This document shows, one piece after another, positions 16,863 through 29,224 of a DNA stretch of 64,000 nucleotides (its first letter is position 1; every line of letters begins with the position of its first letter). The DNA comes from Sorangium cellulosum. GTDB taxonomy: Bacteria > Myxococcota_A > Polyangia > Polyangiales > Polyangiaceae. The notes below the pieces were generated by a model, which saw nothing but the letters and a program-made list of their open reading frames with translations, did not search any database and was not told where the DNA came from. The position numbers were made by a program, and so were the translations under genes. The stretch is taken from NCBI RefSeq assembly GCF_004135735.1, contig NZ_CP012670.1, forward strand, positions 5,968,501 through 6,032,500, in the 5' to 3' direction.

Positions 16863-18211
16863 GGAGCCTGTTCCTCCGCCTGCTCGTCTCCCTGTGGCTC
16901 GCGATGGCGCTGCTCGGCGGCCTGTTCGCGGTGATCCACGCGCGGGCGTTCCCCGCCGAGGCGAGCTCGCTGCGCCGCCGCCTGAGCCTGCGCACCATCG
17001 AGCTGCGGGCCGAGCGCGCGCTCGCCTGCGCCGAGGACGGGCGCGCCGGCTGCGACGAGATCCTCGCGCCGATCGACCCGCGGGATCTGCGCGTCGCGGT
17101 CTACCGGGCGGGCGAGCTCGTGGCCGGGCGGGCGATCGAGGGCGCGCGCGGCGTCGCGGAGCAGGCGCGGCGCGCGGGCGACGGCGTCGCCGTGGAGATC
17201 GGCGAGCAGGAGCTCACGGCCGTCGTCCTGCGCCGCGACCCCTCCCTCGCCGCCGTGGCCGTCGGTCCGGTCCGGTCGCCGTGGGTGTTCTTCATCATGC
17301 CGGACACGCTGCCGTACCGGCTCCTCGCGATCATCACGGTGACCGGCCTCGTCGCGGTCGTGCTCGCGCGCTACCTGTCGCGCCCCATCCGCGTGCTGCG
17401 CGGCGCCACGCAGCGGATGGCGGCGGGCGATCTCTCGGTCCGCGTGGCGGAGCGGCTCACGGGCGCCGACAGCGAGACGCTCGCGCTCGGGCGCGACATG
17501 GACCGGATGGCCGAGCGCATCGAGGAGCTGCTCGAGACCCAGCGCAGGCTCCTCTGCGACGTCTCGCACGAGCTCCGGTCGCCGCTCGCGCGGCTCAACA
17601 TCGCGCTGGAGCTGGTCCGCCGGCGCTCCCCGCCCGACGTCGAGCCCGCGTTCGACCGCATCGAGCGGGAGACCGAGCGGCTCAACGGGATGATCGGCGA
17701 GCTGCTCACGCTGAGCCGGCTGGAGTCGGGCCGGCCGATGGAGCGCACCGAGCGGATCGATCTCCTGTCGCTCGTGGAGCAGGTCGTCGAGGACGCGGCG
17801 TTCGAGGCGGAGCAGCGGGGGTGCGGCGTCGCGCTGGGGGCGCGGCGCGCGTGCTCGCTGGACGGGAACGAGGAGCTGCTCCGGCGCGCGATCGAGAACG
17901 TGCTGCGCAACGCGGTGCGCTTCACCGAGGCCGGGACGACGGTCGAGGTCGATCTCGAGCGCGCGGGCGACGCGGCGGAGCTCCGCGTCCGCGACCGCGG
18001 GCCGGGCGTGCCGGAGGCGGCCCTGGACGACATCTTCAAGCCGTTCTACCGCGTCGACGAGCACCGCGCGCGCGGCGCGGGCGGGACCGGCATCGGGCTC
18101 GCGATCACGCACCAGGCGGTGCTGCTGCACGGCGGCGAGGTCGGCGCGCGGAACGCGGAGGGCGGCGGGCTCGTCGTGACGCTGCGGCTGCCGGTCGTCT
18201 CGGAGGGGTGA
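16859..18211 (+). CDS. CpxA/EnvZ-type sensor histidine kinase
   Basis: 450 residues. TM1 is at ~5-25 (LRLLVSLWLAMALLGGLFAV), a periplasmic sensor of ~130 residues follows, and TM2 is at ~155-175 (LLAIITVTGLVAVVLA). A HAMP domain leads to the dimerisation box DVSHELRSPLARL with His237 as phosphoacceptor. The HATPase domain shows an N-box (IENVLRNAVRFT), G1 DRGPGVPE and G2 GGTGIGLAI. The GTG start at 16859 overlaps the regulator's stop by four bases. Periplasmic input and the divergent TolC operon suggest envelope-stress or drug sensing. Confidence 0.93.
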   Translation: MRSLFLRLLVSLWLAMALLGGLFAVIHARAFPAEASSLRRRLSLRTIELRAERALACAEDGRAGCDEILAPIDPRDLRVAVYRAGELVAGRAIEGARGVAEQARRAGDGVAVEIGEQELTAVVLRRDPSLAAVAVGPVRSPWVFFIMPDTLPYRLLAIITVTGLVAVVLARYLSRPIRVLRGATQRMAAGDLSVRVAERLTGADSETLALGRDMDRMAERIEELLETQRRLLCDVSHELRSPLARLNIALELVRRRSPPDVEPAFDRIERETERLNGMIGELLTLSRLESGRPMERTERIDLLSLVEQVVEDAAFEAEQRGCGVALGARRACSLDGNEELLRRAIENVLRNAVRFTEAGTTVEVDLERAGDAAELRVRDRGPGVPEAALDDIFKPFYRVDEHRARGAGGTGIGLAITHQAVLLHGGEVGARNAEGGGLVVTLRLPVVSEG

Positions 18212-18342
18212 GCGGCGCGCCGGCTGGAGCGCGCCGCCGGGAGGAGCTCGTTGGCCCGTCCTCCGCGCATTCGTTGGGCTATACAGTGCGGCGGCTACCC
18301 TGCGAAGGTACGGACACGCGGCTCACGGCAGGCGGCGACCTC

Positions 18343-19617
18343 ATGATCCAGCAGGTCTCGTTCACCAACTTCAGATCCCTCCGCAGGGTCGACGCGCACC
18401 TCGGGCGCTTCACGATCGTCGTCGGGCCGAACGGCTCCGGAAAGACGAGCCTCCTCGACGGCCTGCATGACCTGGCGCAGGCCACGCAAAGGCCGCTCAA
18501 GCAGCTCATGAGCGGGGTGTTCGCCCCTCCCAACCTGAAGAGCCGCGGCGCCAAGGGGGCCATGCGGCTCGCGGCCAAGGGGAGCTTCCAGGAGGTGGGC
18601 GCCGAGGTCGAGATCGTCGTCGAGTTCGAGGACGACGCGAACGGGAGCGCTGGCTGGAGCGGAACCGTCACGCGGCACCGGGGGGACGCGGCCGAGGTGA
18701 CCTCCGAGACGAGGCGGGGGTGGTGGCTCGCCAAGCCGGACGCGCCGCCGGCATCCCCGATGCCCATCGACAGCATCGAACGGGTGCACGGCCGCCCGGA
18801 GATGGCGGCGCTTGCCCGGGAGCTCGGCGCCGCGCGCAAGCTCCGGCTGGATGTCGAGGCGCTCGCGGCGCCGTCGTACAGCGAAGAAGAAACGCCTCGT
18901 CTTGCAACGGACGGTGGCGGTCTGGCTTCGGTGCTGGCCGACGCGGCCGGCCGCACGCCCGAGGCGTTCCAGGCGCTCCAGGACGCAGCGCGCCGGGTCA
19001 TTCCGGCGCTCGATCGGATCCGCACCCGTCGCGCCAGGGTACAGAGGCAGGAACAGCAGGAGATCCGCATCGACGATGAGCCCATCCGGCACGCCGTGGT
19101 CGCGTCTACTGGGGCCAGCAGCTCGTGCTCGATTTCAAGGGCGCCCCGGATGTCCCGGCGCCGCTCGCGAGCGAGGGCACCCTGCTCGTCATCGGCCTCT
19201 TGACCGCGCTGTGGATGGAGCCCAGGCCCCGGCTGCTGCTCCTCGACGACATCGACAAGGCGCTGCACCCGCGCGCGCAGGGGGAGCTGCCGCAGCGCAC
19301 GGGCGCCACGGAGTCGACGAGCGCTGCACCCGCGCGCGCAGGGGGAGCTGGTCGCGCAGATCCGGGCCATCCTGGAGATGACGCCGGATCTCCAGGTCGT
19401 CGCCACCAGCCACTCGCCTTACCTCCTGGATCATTTCGATGCGCAGGACGTCCTCCTCACGGCGCTCTTGCCCGACGGTTCCACCGCCTGCGCGCGGCTC
19501 GCCGATCACCCCGATTACGAGCGCTGGAAGCGCACGACGCGCTCCGGCGAGTTCTGGAGCTTCGTGGGCGAGGTCTGGGTCGCGCAGCAGGCGAGCGCCG
19601 TGCAGGGCCGAGGATGA
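18343..19617 (+). pseudogene. OLD/AAA_21-type ATPase, disrupted by two frame changes
   Basis: Frame 1 from ATG 18343 encodes IQQVSFTNFRSLRRVDAHLG with Walker A VVGPNGSGKTS and ~260 residues of ATPase. Near 19100 the coding frame changes: the same protein continues as RVYWGQQLVLDFKGAPDVP, then ASEGTLLVIGLLTAL and Walker B LLLLDDIDKALHP. A 61 bp insertion with a 30 bp duplication (19260-19350) shifts the frame again. The last part (LQVVATSHSPYLLDHFD, with the H-loop) ends at 19617, overlapping the next ATG (ATGA). The intact ancestor was about 400 residues. Sequencing error could explain a single-base change but hardly the duplication. Confidence 0.75.
19260..19350. repeat. 30 bp direct duplication inside the ATPase gene
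   Basis: The 30 bases at 19260-19289 (beginning GCGCTGCACCCG) recur exactly at 19321-19350, separated by 31 unrelated bases. The 61 bp net gain is not a multiple of three and moves the reading frame within the Walker B/D-loop region. Confidence 0.9.
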
Positions 19618-20428
19618 GCGTGGCCCCTCCTCTCCTCGGGCTGGTGGTCGAAGGGCCGGGCGACGGGGGGACGGTGCCTGGTCTCGTCGATCGGGTCCTC
19701 GAGGACGCGGTGCCCGTCGTCGCAGGCAAGCTCGGACAGATTCGAGCTTGTTGCGGGATCAACCCCGGCGCGTTGTTCCTCGCGTGGAGCGCGGTCCACG
19801 AGGAAGCCAGGTCACGCGTGCCGCCGAGACACGGGCATTTCGGCGGCAAGCCGGCCATCGAGGACGCGCGCACGGCCGAGCTCGCGCTCCGTTGCTTCCA
19901 GGCGCTGGAGCCGCAACCGGCCGCGGTGCTGATGGTGCGCGACAGCGACCGGAAGCCGAAGGAGCGCCGGAGAGGGCTGGAGCAGGCACGGGAGGAGTCC
20001 GACTGGCCGTGCTCCTTGGCGTGGCCCACCCGATGCGGGAGTGCTGGGTGCTCGCCGGCTTCGTCCCGGAGACCAGGCCAGAGGTGGCTGCGCTCGACGC
20101 CCTCCGGAAGGAGCTCGGCTTCGATCCTACCGCGCGATCGCACGAGCTCGACGCATCCAGCAAGACGGCGAAGCGGAGCCCGAAGCGCATTCTCGAGCGC
20201 CTCACCGGGGGCGAGGTCGATCGTGAGGCGCGGTGCTGGACGGAGCCGGATCTCGATCATCTGCGCCAGCGCGGAAGGGACAACGGCCTCGCTGCGTTCC
20301 TGAGCGAGGTCGAGGAGCGCCTGGCACCTGCCCTCTCGAGCTCCTTTGCCGCCGAGAGCACCGCGCTCGATCTCGGGTGCCCTCCCGTGAAGGAGGACGA
20401 CACCGGCTCCAGCGCCCCCGAGCGCTGA
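19614..20428 (+). pseudogene. TOPRIM/DUF4276-like partner of the ATPase, frameshifted
   Basis: Starting at ATG 19614 (coupled to the ATPase stop), the first part contains LGLVVEGPGD with the TOPRIM-type Glu, then AVLMVRDSDRKPKE with a DxD pair. Around 20005 the coding frame changes by one base. The other frame continues with LGVAHPMRECWVLAGF, matching the P-M-E-x-W-x-L-A motif of DUF4276/RloB-like proteins, and runs to TGA 20428. The restored protein would be ~270 residues. Paired ATPase plus TOPRIM-like proteins are typical of nuclease-based phage defence. Confidence 0.65.
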
Positions 20429-20750
20429 GCCGGCGCCTTTCTCGAATCCGATCGACCCGCCCCCCCTCCCGAGGCCGTCCGTTTCGATCTCGGATCGACC
20501 CGCCCGCCCTTCAAAGTCGCTCTGCCAGGTCACGACCTCTCCGGCCCCCCTTCCGAGGCCGCCCTGCCAGGTCACGACCAACGCACGGCGAGACGCGCGC
20601 GGCGCGCGACGCAGAGGGCCGATCTCGTGGCCAACGCCATCACATCGACGTCGGGGTCGCTCACCCGAGCTGGCGTGAACGGCCACACGCCGTCCACCTG
20701 CCATGGCCAGTTGTCGCTGACCGGCTCAGCCCTCCTCGTCGCTGGCCGGC
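20429..20750. other. Intergenic region with degenerate 42 bp repeats
   Basis: No gene. Two repeat pairs have the same 42 bp offset: GATCGACCCGCCC at ~20451 and ~20493, and CTGCCAGGTCACGACC at 20522 and 20564. A short duplication of GGCTCAGCCCTCC lies near 20723-20761. This may be a decayed tandem array. Confidence 0.6.
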
Positions 20751-21377
20751 TCAGCCCTCCATCTGGGTGAACGCGTACCACCAACCCGTCGCCAGCGCGA
20801 CGAGCAGCAGAAAGCGCACGACATGGAACGCGAGAGGGAACTGGCGCGGACGCGCGCCGGGCACCTCCATGAGCCGGTCGCACACGACGACGTCCCCGAT
20901 CCGGCCGAGGTGGGCGAAGATCTCGCTCACCTTGCCGGCGCGGCGCGCGTCCGTGAGCGCGCCGAGGAGCCCCGGGCTCATCTTCACGGGCAGGACGTGG
21001 CCTCCCGAGGCGAGCTTCGCGCCGTTCGGCCCGTCGACCACCTCCGCGCGCACGAAGCCGCGCACCTCGCCGCGCATCGCCGCGTCGAGCGGCACGACCG
21101 GCGGCGGATCGCGCGGCAGATCGAGCCCGGGAATCAGGCGCAGGCACACGCCGCGCCCGCCGACGCCGACCATGCCGGCGAACCAGGCGATCCCCCCGCC
21201 CGCCTGCCCCGCGCCGAGCACCGAGAAGGAGATCTGGCCGACCGCGACGACGCCGATCGCGACCTGGCCGATCGCGATGAACCCGCGCGCGAACTGGCCG
21301 AACGCGAAGATCCCGTGCGCGAACTGCCCGACGCTGACGATGCCTATCTCGGACGGGTCGGTGGAGATGAGCTTCAC
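20751..21377 (-). CDS. Membrane-associated protein with GQ decapeptide repeats
   Basis: 208 residues, GTG start at 21377. The N-terminal 60 residues contain a strict 10-residue repeat, each unit beginning GQ: GQFAHGIFAF, GQFARGFIAI, GQVAIGVVAV, GQISFSVLGA, GQ. A soluble middle part (~90-180) carries VKMSPGLLGALTDARRAG. One hydrophobic segment ends the protein (VVRFLLLVALATGWWYAF). The repeat periodicity suggests stacked beta-turns or a glycine-spaced membrane layer; I do not know its function. The 3' neighbour region is repetitive. Confidence 0.7.
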   Translation of the reverse strand: MKLISTDPSEIGIVSVGQFAHGIFAFGQFARGFIAIGQVAIGVVAVGQISFSVLGAGQAGGGIAWFAGMVGVGGRGVCLRLIPGLDLPRDPPPVVPLDAAMRGEVRGFVRAEVVDGPNGAKLASGGHVLPVKMSPGLLGALTDARRAGKVSEIFAHLGRIGDVVVCDRLMEVPGARPRQFPLAFHVVRFLLLVALATGWWYAFTQMEG

Positions 21378-21466
21378 CGGGCGATGCTATCACGCGGCGC
21401 GCTCACCCCTCCGGGTCCTCCGGGCCGACGGCGCCGCCCGCCAGCAACGGAGCCGCCCGCCTGGAA

Positions 21467-21562
21467 ACGACGCCACGAAGACCCCGGAACGGGACGCCAC
21501 CGAGGCCGCTGAATGGGATGCCACCGAGGCCGCTGAATGGGATGCCACCGAGGTCCTCGCCC
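21467..21562. repeat. 24 bp tandem repeat, about four copies
   Basis: Units at 21491, 21515 and 21539 share GGGA(C/T)GCCACCGAGG, with a degenerate copy before them. The array lies in the short spacer between the divergent GQ-repeat and zinc-ribbon genes, close to the latter's start at 21581, so it occupies promoter or leader space. Confidence 0.85.
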
Positions 21563-21580
21563 GCAGTAGGATGACCGGCC

Positions 21581-22663
21581 ATGACCAGCGTCTCGCCCTC
21601 ATGGAGCGGCGCGTCCCCCCACGGCGCAGCGGTGTGCAGCGGCTGCGGCGTCGTGGCCCCGGCGCGGGGCACGACCTGCGCGGTCTGCCGCCGGGCGCTC
21701 GCCGCCTCGCGCGTCGTCGCGCCCCCTCTCGGCGACGTCACCTGGGTGGCCTTGCGCTGCGCGATCACGTGCCGCTCCTGCGGGTTCCCCTCGCCGCTCG
21801 AGGGTATCGAGCTCGACCAGGGCGTCGACTGCGCGCAGTGCGGCTCGTTCCAGCGGTTCGACAAGGGCGACTGGCGCGAGGCGCTCGCCTTCGCGCACGC
21901 CGTCGGCGACCTCGCCGGCCCGCGGCCCGAGGGCCGCTTCCCGAGCGCCGACGTGTGGATCGGCGAGCTGAACCCGCACCGCGCCGTGGGGGAGACGCTG
22001 ACCTTCACCGAGGCCAGGGCCGGCAAGATGCACGTCGAGGCGGCGCCGGGCCACCCCGTCTGCGCGCGCTGCGCCGCGCTCGTCGAGATCCAGTTCCTCG
22101 GCATGCGGCTCGCGACGCGGTGCCCCCGCTGCGCCTCGACCGCGCAGTACGAGCTGCCGTCGGAGGCGCTGCACCACGCCGGCGCCCTGCGCGCCGCCGT
22201 GGCCAGCGAGCAGCGGGTCGACCGCGCCGTCGTCCGCGTCCAGCACACCCAGGCCGGGCTCCTCTCGCTGACGTGCCCGCAGTGCGGGGCCGGCGTGCGG
22301 CCCACCGACGCGCAGACGGTCGAGTGCGCCTACTGCAAGACGGTGGCGTTCATGCCCGCCCGCGGGCGCCCGCGGGCGGGCGGCCGCGTCGTCGAGCCGA
22401 TCGTGTTCTGGGTGGCCTTTCAAGGCCCGTCGCCGGAGCGCGCCGCCCTGGAGCAGCCGCGCGCGCCGAAGCCGCCGCCGGCCGCCGCCGACAAGCTCCA
22501 CTTCCTCAAGCGCGGGCTGAGCCCCCTGCCCGGCATCGAGCTCGCGCCCGCGCGGCCGGGCCTCGACCTGCGGCAGCTCGGCCTGACCACGGCGCTGACG
22601 CTGCTCGCGCTCGGGCTCGGGCTCGCCCTCCTCGTGCTCGGCTCCGACGCGAAGCTCTTCTGA
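21581..22663 (+). CDS. Multi-zinc-ribbon protein with C-terminal membrane anchor
   Basis: 360 residues. Four CxxC pairs are visible: CSGCG...CAVC (~18-36), CRSCG...CAQC (~65-86), CARC...CPRC (~160-187) and CPQCG...CAYC (~227-249), consistent with rubredoxin-like or zinc-ribbon knuckles. A proline-rich linker is followed by one C-terminal hydrophobic helix (LTTALTLLALGLGLALLVLG), so the ribbons probably face the cytoplasm as a tail-anchored protein. No enzymatic motif is seen and the function is unknown. Confidence 0.8.
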   Translation: MTSVSPSWSGASPHGAAVCSGCGVVAPARGTTCAVCRRALAASRVVAPPLGDVTWVALRCAITCRSCGFPSPLEGIELDQGVDCAQCGSFQRFDKGDWREALAFAHAVGDLAGPRPEGRFPSADVWIGELNPHRAVGETLTFTEARAGKMHVEAAPGHPVCARCAALVEIQFLGMRLATRCPRCASTAQYELPSEALHHAGALRAAVASEQRVDRAVVRVQHTQAGLLSLTCPQCGAGVRPTDAQTVECAYCKTVAFMPARGRPRAGGRVVEPIVFWVAFQGPSPERAALEQPRAPKPPPAAADKLHFLKRGLSPLPGIELAPARPGLDLRQLGLTTALTLLALGLGLALLVLGSDAKLF

Positions 22664-22674
22664 CATCCCCGCGC

Positions 22675-22727
22675 GCCGGGCCCGGGCCTCGGCGTGCCGC
22701 ATCGCCGGGCCCGGGCCTCGGCGTGCT
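22675..22727. repeat. Duplicated 24 bp GC-rich unit
   Basis: CGCCGGGCCCGGGCCTCGGC plus four further bases occurs at 22675-22698 and again at 22704-22727, a 29 bp period, between the convergent zinc-ribbon and leuA genes. It may form part of a bidirectional termination region. Confidence 0.7.
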
Positions 22728-22788
22728 GCGCCACCGGGGCGCGCGGGAGGTGGGCCCCCAGAGCGCCCCAGCCCCCCCGCGCGCGGGC

Positions 22789-24537
22789 TCACGCGCAGCC
22801 GTCGACCGCGAACCGACCGGACCTGCCGCCCGGGTCGCCCCGGCCCGCGCGCTCCGCGGGCGGCGCGATCCACGCCGGAGCTTGTCGCAGGCGGTTGACC
22901 GCGGACGCGACGGCGGCGAGCGAGGCCATGACGGCGCTCGCGTGCGTCCCCGCCCCGAAGCTCCGCTCGCGCCCGCTGGCGACGGCCACGTACGCCACGG
23001 ATCCGGCGCCCGCGCCCTCGGGGCGCGCGTGCGCGGCGTGCTCCTCGACCGCGATCTCGATCCCGAGGTGGCGCGCGAGCGCCCCCGCGAAGGCGGAGGC
23101 GGCGTCCCCCCCGGCGGCGCTCAGCGCGTGCGGGATCCCGTGGATCTGCACGTGGATCTCGTGCCGCGCGCCCGCGCCCTCCCCGCTCCGCCCGTACCCG
23201 GTGACGCGCAGCGGGGCGCTCCGGTTCACGTACTCGCGCTCGAACATCGCGAGGATCTCGGCCTTGCCCACCTCGCCCTCGGTGCGCTCCGCCTCGCGCT
23301 GCACGGCCTGGCTCAGCTCGATCGCGAGCGCCCTCGGCACCGCGTAGCCGTGGTCGCGCTCGAGCACGTAGGCCACGCCGCCCTTGCCGGACTGGCTGTT
23401 CACGCGGATCACCGCCTCGTAGCTGCGCCCGACGTCCTCGGGATCGATGGGCAGATAGGGCACCTCCCAGAGCGCGCCCCCGCCCTCGCGCAGGGCCTTG
23501 AAGCCCTTCCGGATCGCGTCCTGGTGCGAGCCCGAGAAGGCGGTGTACACGAGCTCGCCGACGTACGGGTGGCGCGGGTGGACCGGCAGGCGGTTGCAGT
23601 GCTCGACGGTCTCCTTGATCGACTGGACGTCGCGGATCTCGAGCCCCGGATCGACGCCCTGGGAGAACAGGTTGAGCGCCAGCGTGATCACGTCGACGTT
23701 CCCCGTGCGCTCGCCGTTCCCGAACAGCGTGCCCTCGACGCGATCGGCGCCCGCCATCACGGCGAGCTCCGCCGCGGCGACGGCGGTGCCGCGGTCGTTG
23801 TGCGGGTGCACGCTGAGCACGATGCTGTCGCGCTGCTCGAGGTTCCTGTGCATCCACTCGATCTGGTCCGCGTACACGTTGGGCGTGGCCATCTCGACGG
23901 TCGCCGGCAGGTTCAGGATGATCTTCCGTGACGGCGTGGGTCGCCACACGTCCATCACGGCCTCGCAGATCTCCTTCGCGAAGTCGAGCTCGGTGCCCGT
24001 GAAGCTCTCGGGCGAGTACTCGAGCACGATGTCGGTCTCGGGCATGCGCGCCGCGAGCGCCTTCACGAGTTCGGCGCCGCGCACGGCGATCTCGACGATG
24101 CCCGCGCGATCCAGGCCGAACACCACGCGCCGCTGGAGCGTGGAGGTGGAGTTGTACAGGTGAACGACGGCGCGGCGCGCCCCGCGGAGCGCCTCGAAGG
24201 TGCGCTCGATCAGCTCGGCGCGCGCCTGCGTGAGCACCTGGATGGTCACGTCGTCCGGGATGAGCCCCTGCTCGATGAGCTGGCGCACGAAATCGAAGTC
24301 GGGCTGCGACGCGCTCGGGAAGCCCACCTCGATCTCCTTGAACCCCATGCGGACGAGCTCGCGCCACATGCGGAGCTTGCGCTCGGGGCCCATGGGCTCG
24401 ACGAGGGCCTGGTTGCCGTCGCGCAGGTCGACGCTGCACCAGCGCGGCGCCGCGTCGATCACGCGGCCGGGCCAGCGCCGATCGGGCAGGTGGATGGGCT
24501 GAAACGGCTTGTACTTGTGGACAGGCATCGTGGACAT
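22789..24537 (-). CDS. leuA: 2-isopropylmalate synthase
   Basis: 582 residues of the long LeuA type. The HMGL-like barrel begins CSVDLRDGNQALVEPM and contains GFKEIEVGFPSASQPDFDF and the metal-binding HPHNDRGTAVAAAELA, then ADRVEGTLFGNGERTGN. A C-terminal LeuA dimerisation/regulatory domain spans ~440-560 (HEIHVQIHGIPHALSAAGGDA). It condenses acetyl-CoA with 2-oxoisovalerate, the first committed step of leucine synthesis, and is usually feedback-inhibited by leucine. ATG 24537 has a GGGAG at suitable distance. It stands alone with a ~320 bp leader region upstream. Confidence 0.95.
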   Translation of the reverse strand: MSTMPVHKYKPFQPIHLPDRRWPGRVIDAAPRWCSVDLRDGNQALVEPMGPERKLRMWRELVRMGFKEIEVGFPSASQPDFDFVRQLIEQGLIPDDVTIQVLTQARAELIERTFEALRGARRAVVHLYNSTSTLQRRVVFGLDRAGIVEIAVRGAELVKALAARMPETDIVLEYSPESFTGTELDFAKEICEAVMDVWRPTPSRKIILNLPATVEMATPNVYADQIEWMHRNLEQRDSIVLSVHPHNDRGTAVAAAELAVMAGADRVEGTLFGNGERTGNVDVITLALNLFSQGVDPGLEIRDVQSIKETVEHCNRLPVHPRHPYVGELVYTAFSGSHQDAIRKGFKALREGGGALWEVPYLPIDPEDVGRSYEAVIRVNSQSGKGGVAYVLERDHGYAVPRALAIELSQAVQREAERTEGEVGKAEILAMFEREYVNRSAPLRVTGYGRSGEGAGARHEIHVQIHGIPHALSAAGGDAASAFAGALARHLGIEIAVEEHAAHARPEGAGAGSVAYVAVASGRERSFGAGTHASAVMASLAAVASAVNRLRQAPAWIAPPAERAGRGDPGGRSGRFAVDGCA

Positions 24538-24589
24538 GACAGGACTCCCTGAAGCCAGGATGGGAGCCGTCGCGGCGACGATGCGAGAA

Positions 24590-24619
24590 CCCCCATCGGG
24601 ACCATGATCCGAGAGGGGG
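24590..24619 (-). promoter_or_regulatory. Hairpin in the leuA leader (attenuator candidate)
   Basis: On the transcribed strand CCCCC at 24619-24615 can pair with GGGGG at 24594-24590, with an inner CGG/CCG, giving a stem of about 8 pairs over an ~9-base loop. It lies between a short Leu-containing open frame and the leuA start. No U-run follows, so termination is not assured. Confidence 0.35.
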
Positions 24620-24643
24620 TGCGAACCGCGAGTATCGATGTCG

Positions 24644-24709
24644 TCAGCAGCGCGCGCAGAGCCCCCTGGGCGCAAGGCCTAGGCGGCTGTGGAGCGAACG
24701 CGCGTTCAC
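24644..24709 (-). CDS. Possible leucine leader peptide upstream of leuA
   Basis: A 21-codon open frame (GTG 24709 to TGA 24644) contains four leucine codons, two of them close together as the rare CTA and CTT (in S-R-L-G-L-A). These codons are uncommon in such GC-rich genes. Its place before a hairpin and the leuA start fits a ribosome-mediated attenuator. A chance short frame is the alternative. Confidence 0.3.
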   Translation of the reverse strand: MNARSLHSRLGLAPRGLCARC

Positions 24710-24858
24710 GACGGACATCGAGCTGGCAATCTAGCGGGCCCTCGCTCGCCTGTCCAGGCCGCGCGAGCGGCCGCCATGCCCTCGTCGAGATCGTCGGCTT
24801 CGTGGAGCGCGTTGGACTCGTGGATCTCGTCGATCTCGTGGACCATTTGCCCGAGCGT

Positions 24859-28749
<3,891 letters not shown>

Positions 28750-29224
28750 TGCCCCTGCCGCCGCTCCCCGATCGACGGATCCCCGTCCTGTGAGGGAGCT
28801 ACGCGAAGTTGACGTGAATGGCCAGAGCGGGTCGGGGTCGCAGGCGTTTCACGAGACGTGGGGCGCCGAGAGGTCTCGGCGTCCCTTCAGGCGCTCACCG
28901 CCGATCACCGCGCGTCATCCTGCATCGTCGCCAGAGAGCGAGGCCCGTGGCAACTCCACGGCGCCGAAAAGGCCGGCGAGCGCGGCCTCCGCGCCGGATC
29001 CGCCGCGCGGCGCGCGGCATGCCACCGATGCGTCCAGGCGAGCTCTGGCTTCGCGCGGCCCGACGGTGCGGGGCGCGAAGTGTGGGAGCGCGCCGCTTCT
29101 TCGCGGTGCGCGGCGCGCGGCGCTTCCTCCCGCGCGCGCGCGTGATAAATGAGCTTGTCTCGGGACTGGGGGGGAGGCGACCGGAACGCGCTGGGCCCCC
29201 TTTGTCAAGCGAAGGAGGCCGCTC
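28750..29224. other. Intergenic region between divergent kinase genes, no gene
   Basis: The two kinase genes are transcribed away from each other from this 475-base stretch, so it should contain both promoters. I see no protein with family features in any frame and no clear operator. A strong Shine-Dalgarno (GAAGGAGG at 29211-29218) at its right end serves the second kinase. Confidence 0.5.

Noticed and set aside
18343..20428. Functional PARIS or Gabija system
   Set aside because: Both genes are frameshifted and family assignment rests on short motifs, so I describe it only as a decayed ATPase/TOPRIM-like pair.
21599..24439. A 946-residue minus-strand frame overlapping the zinc-ribbon gene and leuA
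   Set aside because: It runs antisense to one real gene and out of frame in another; low-complexity composition and no family motif.
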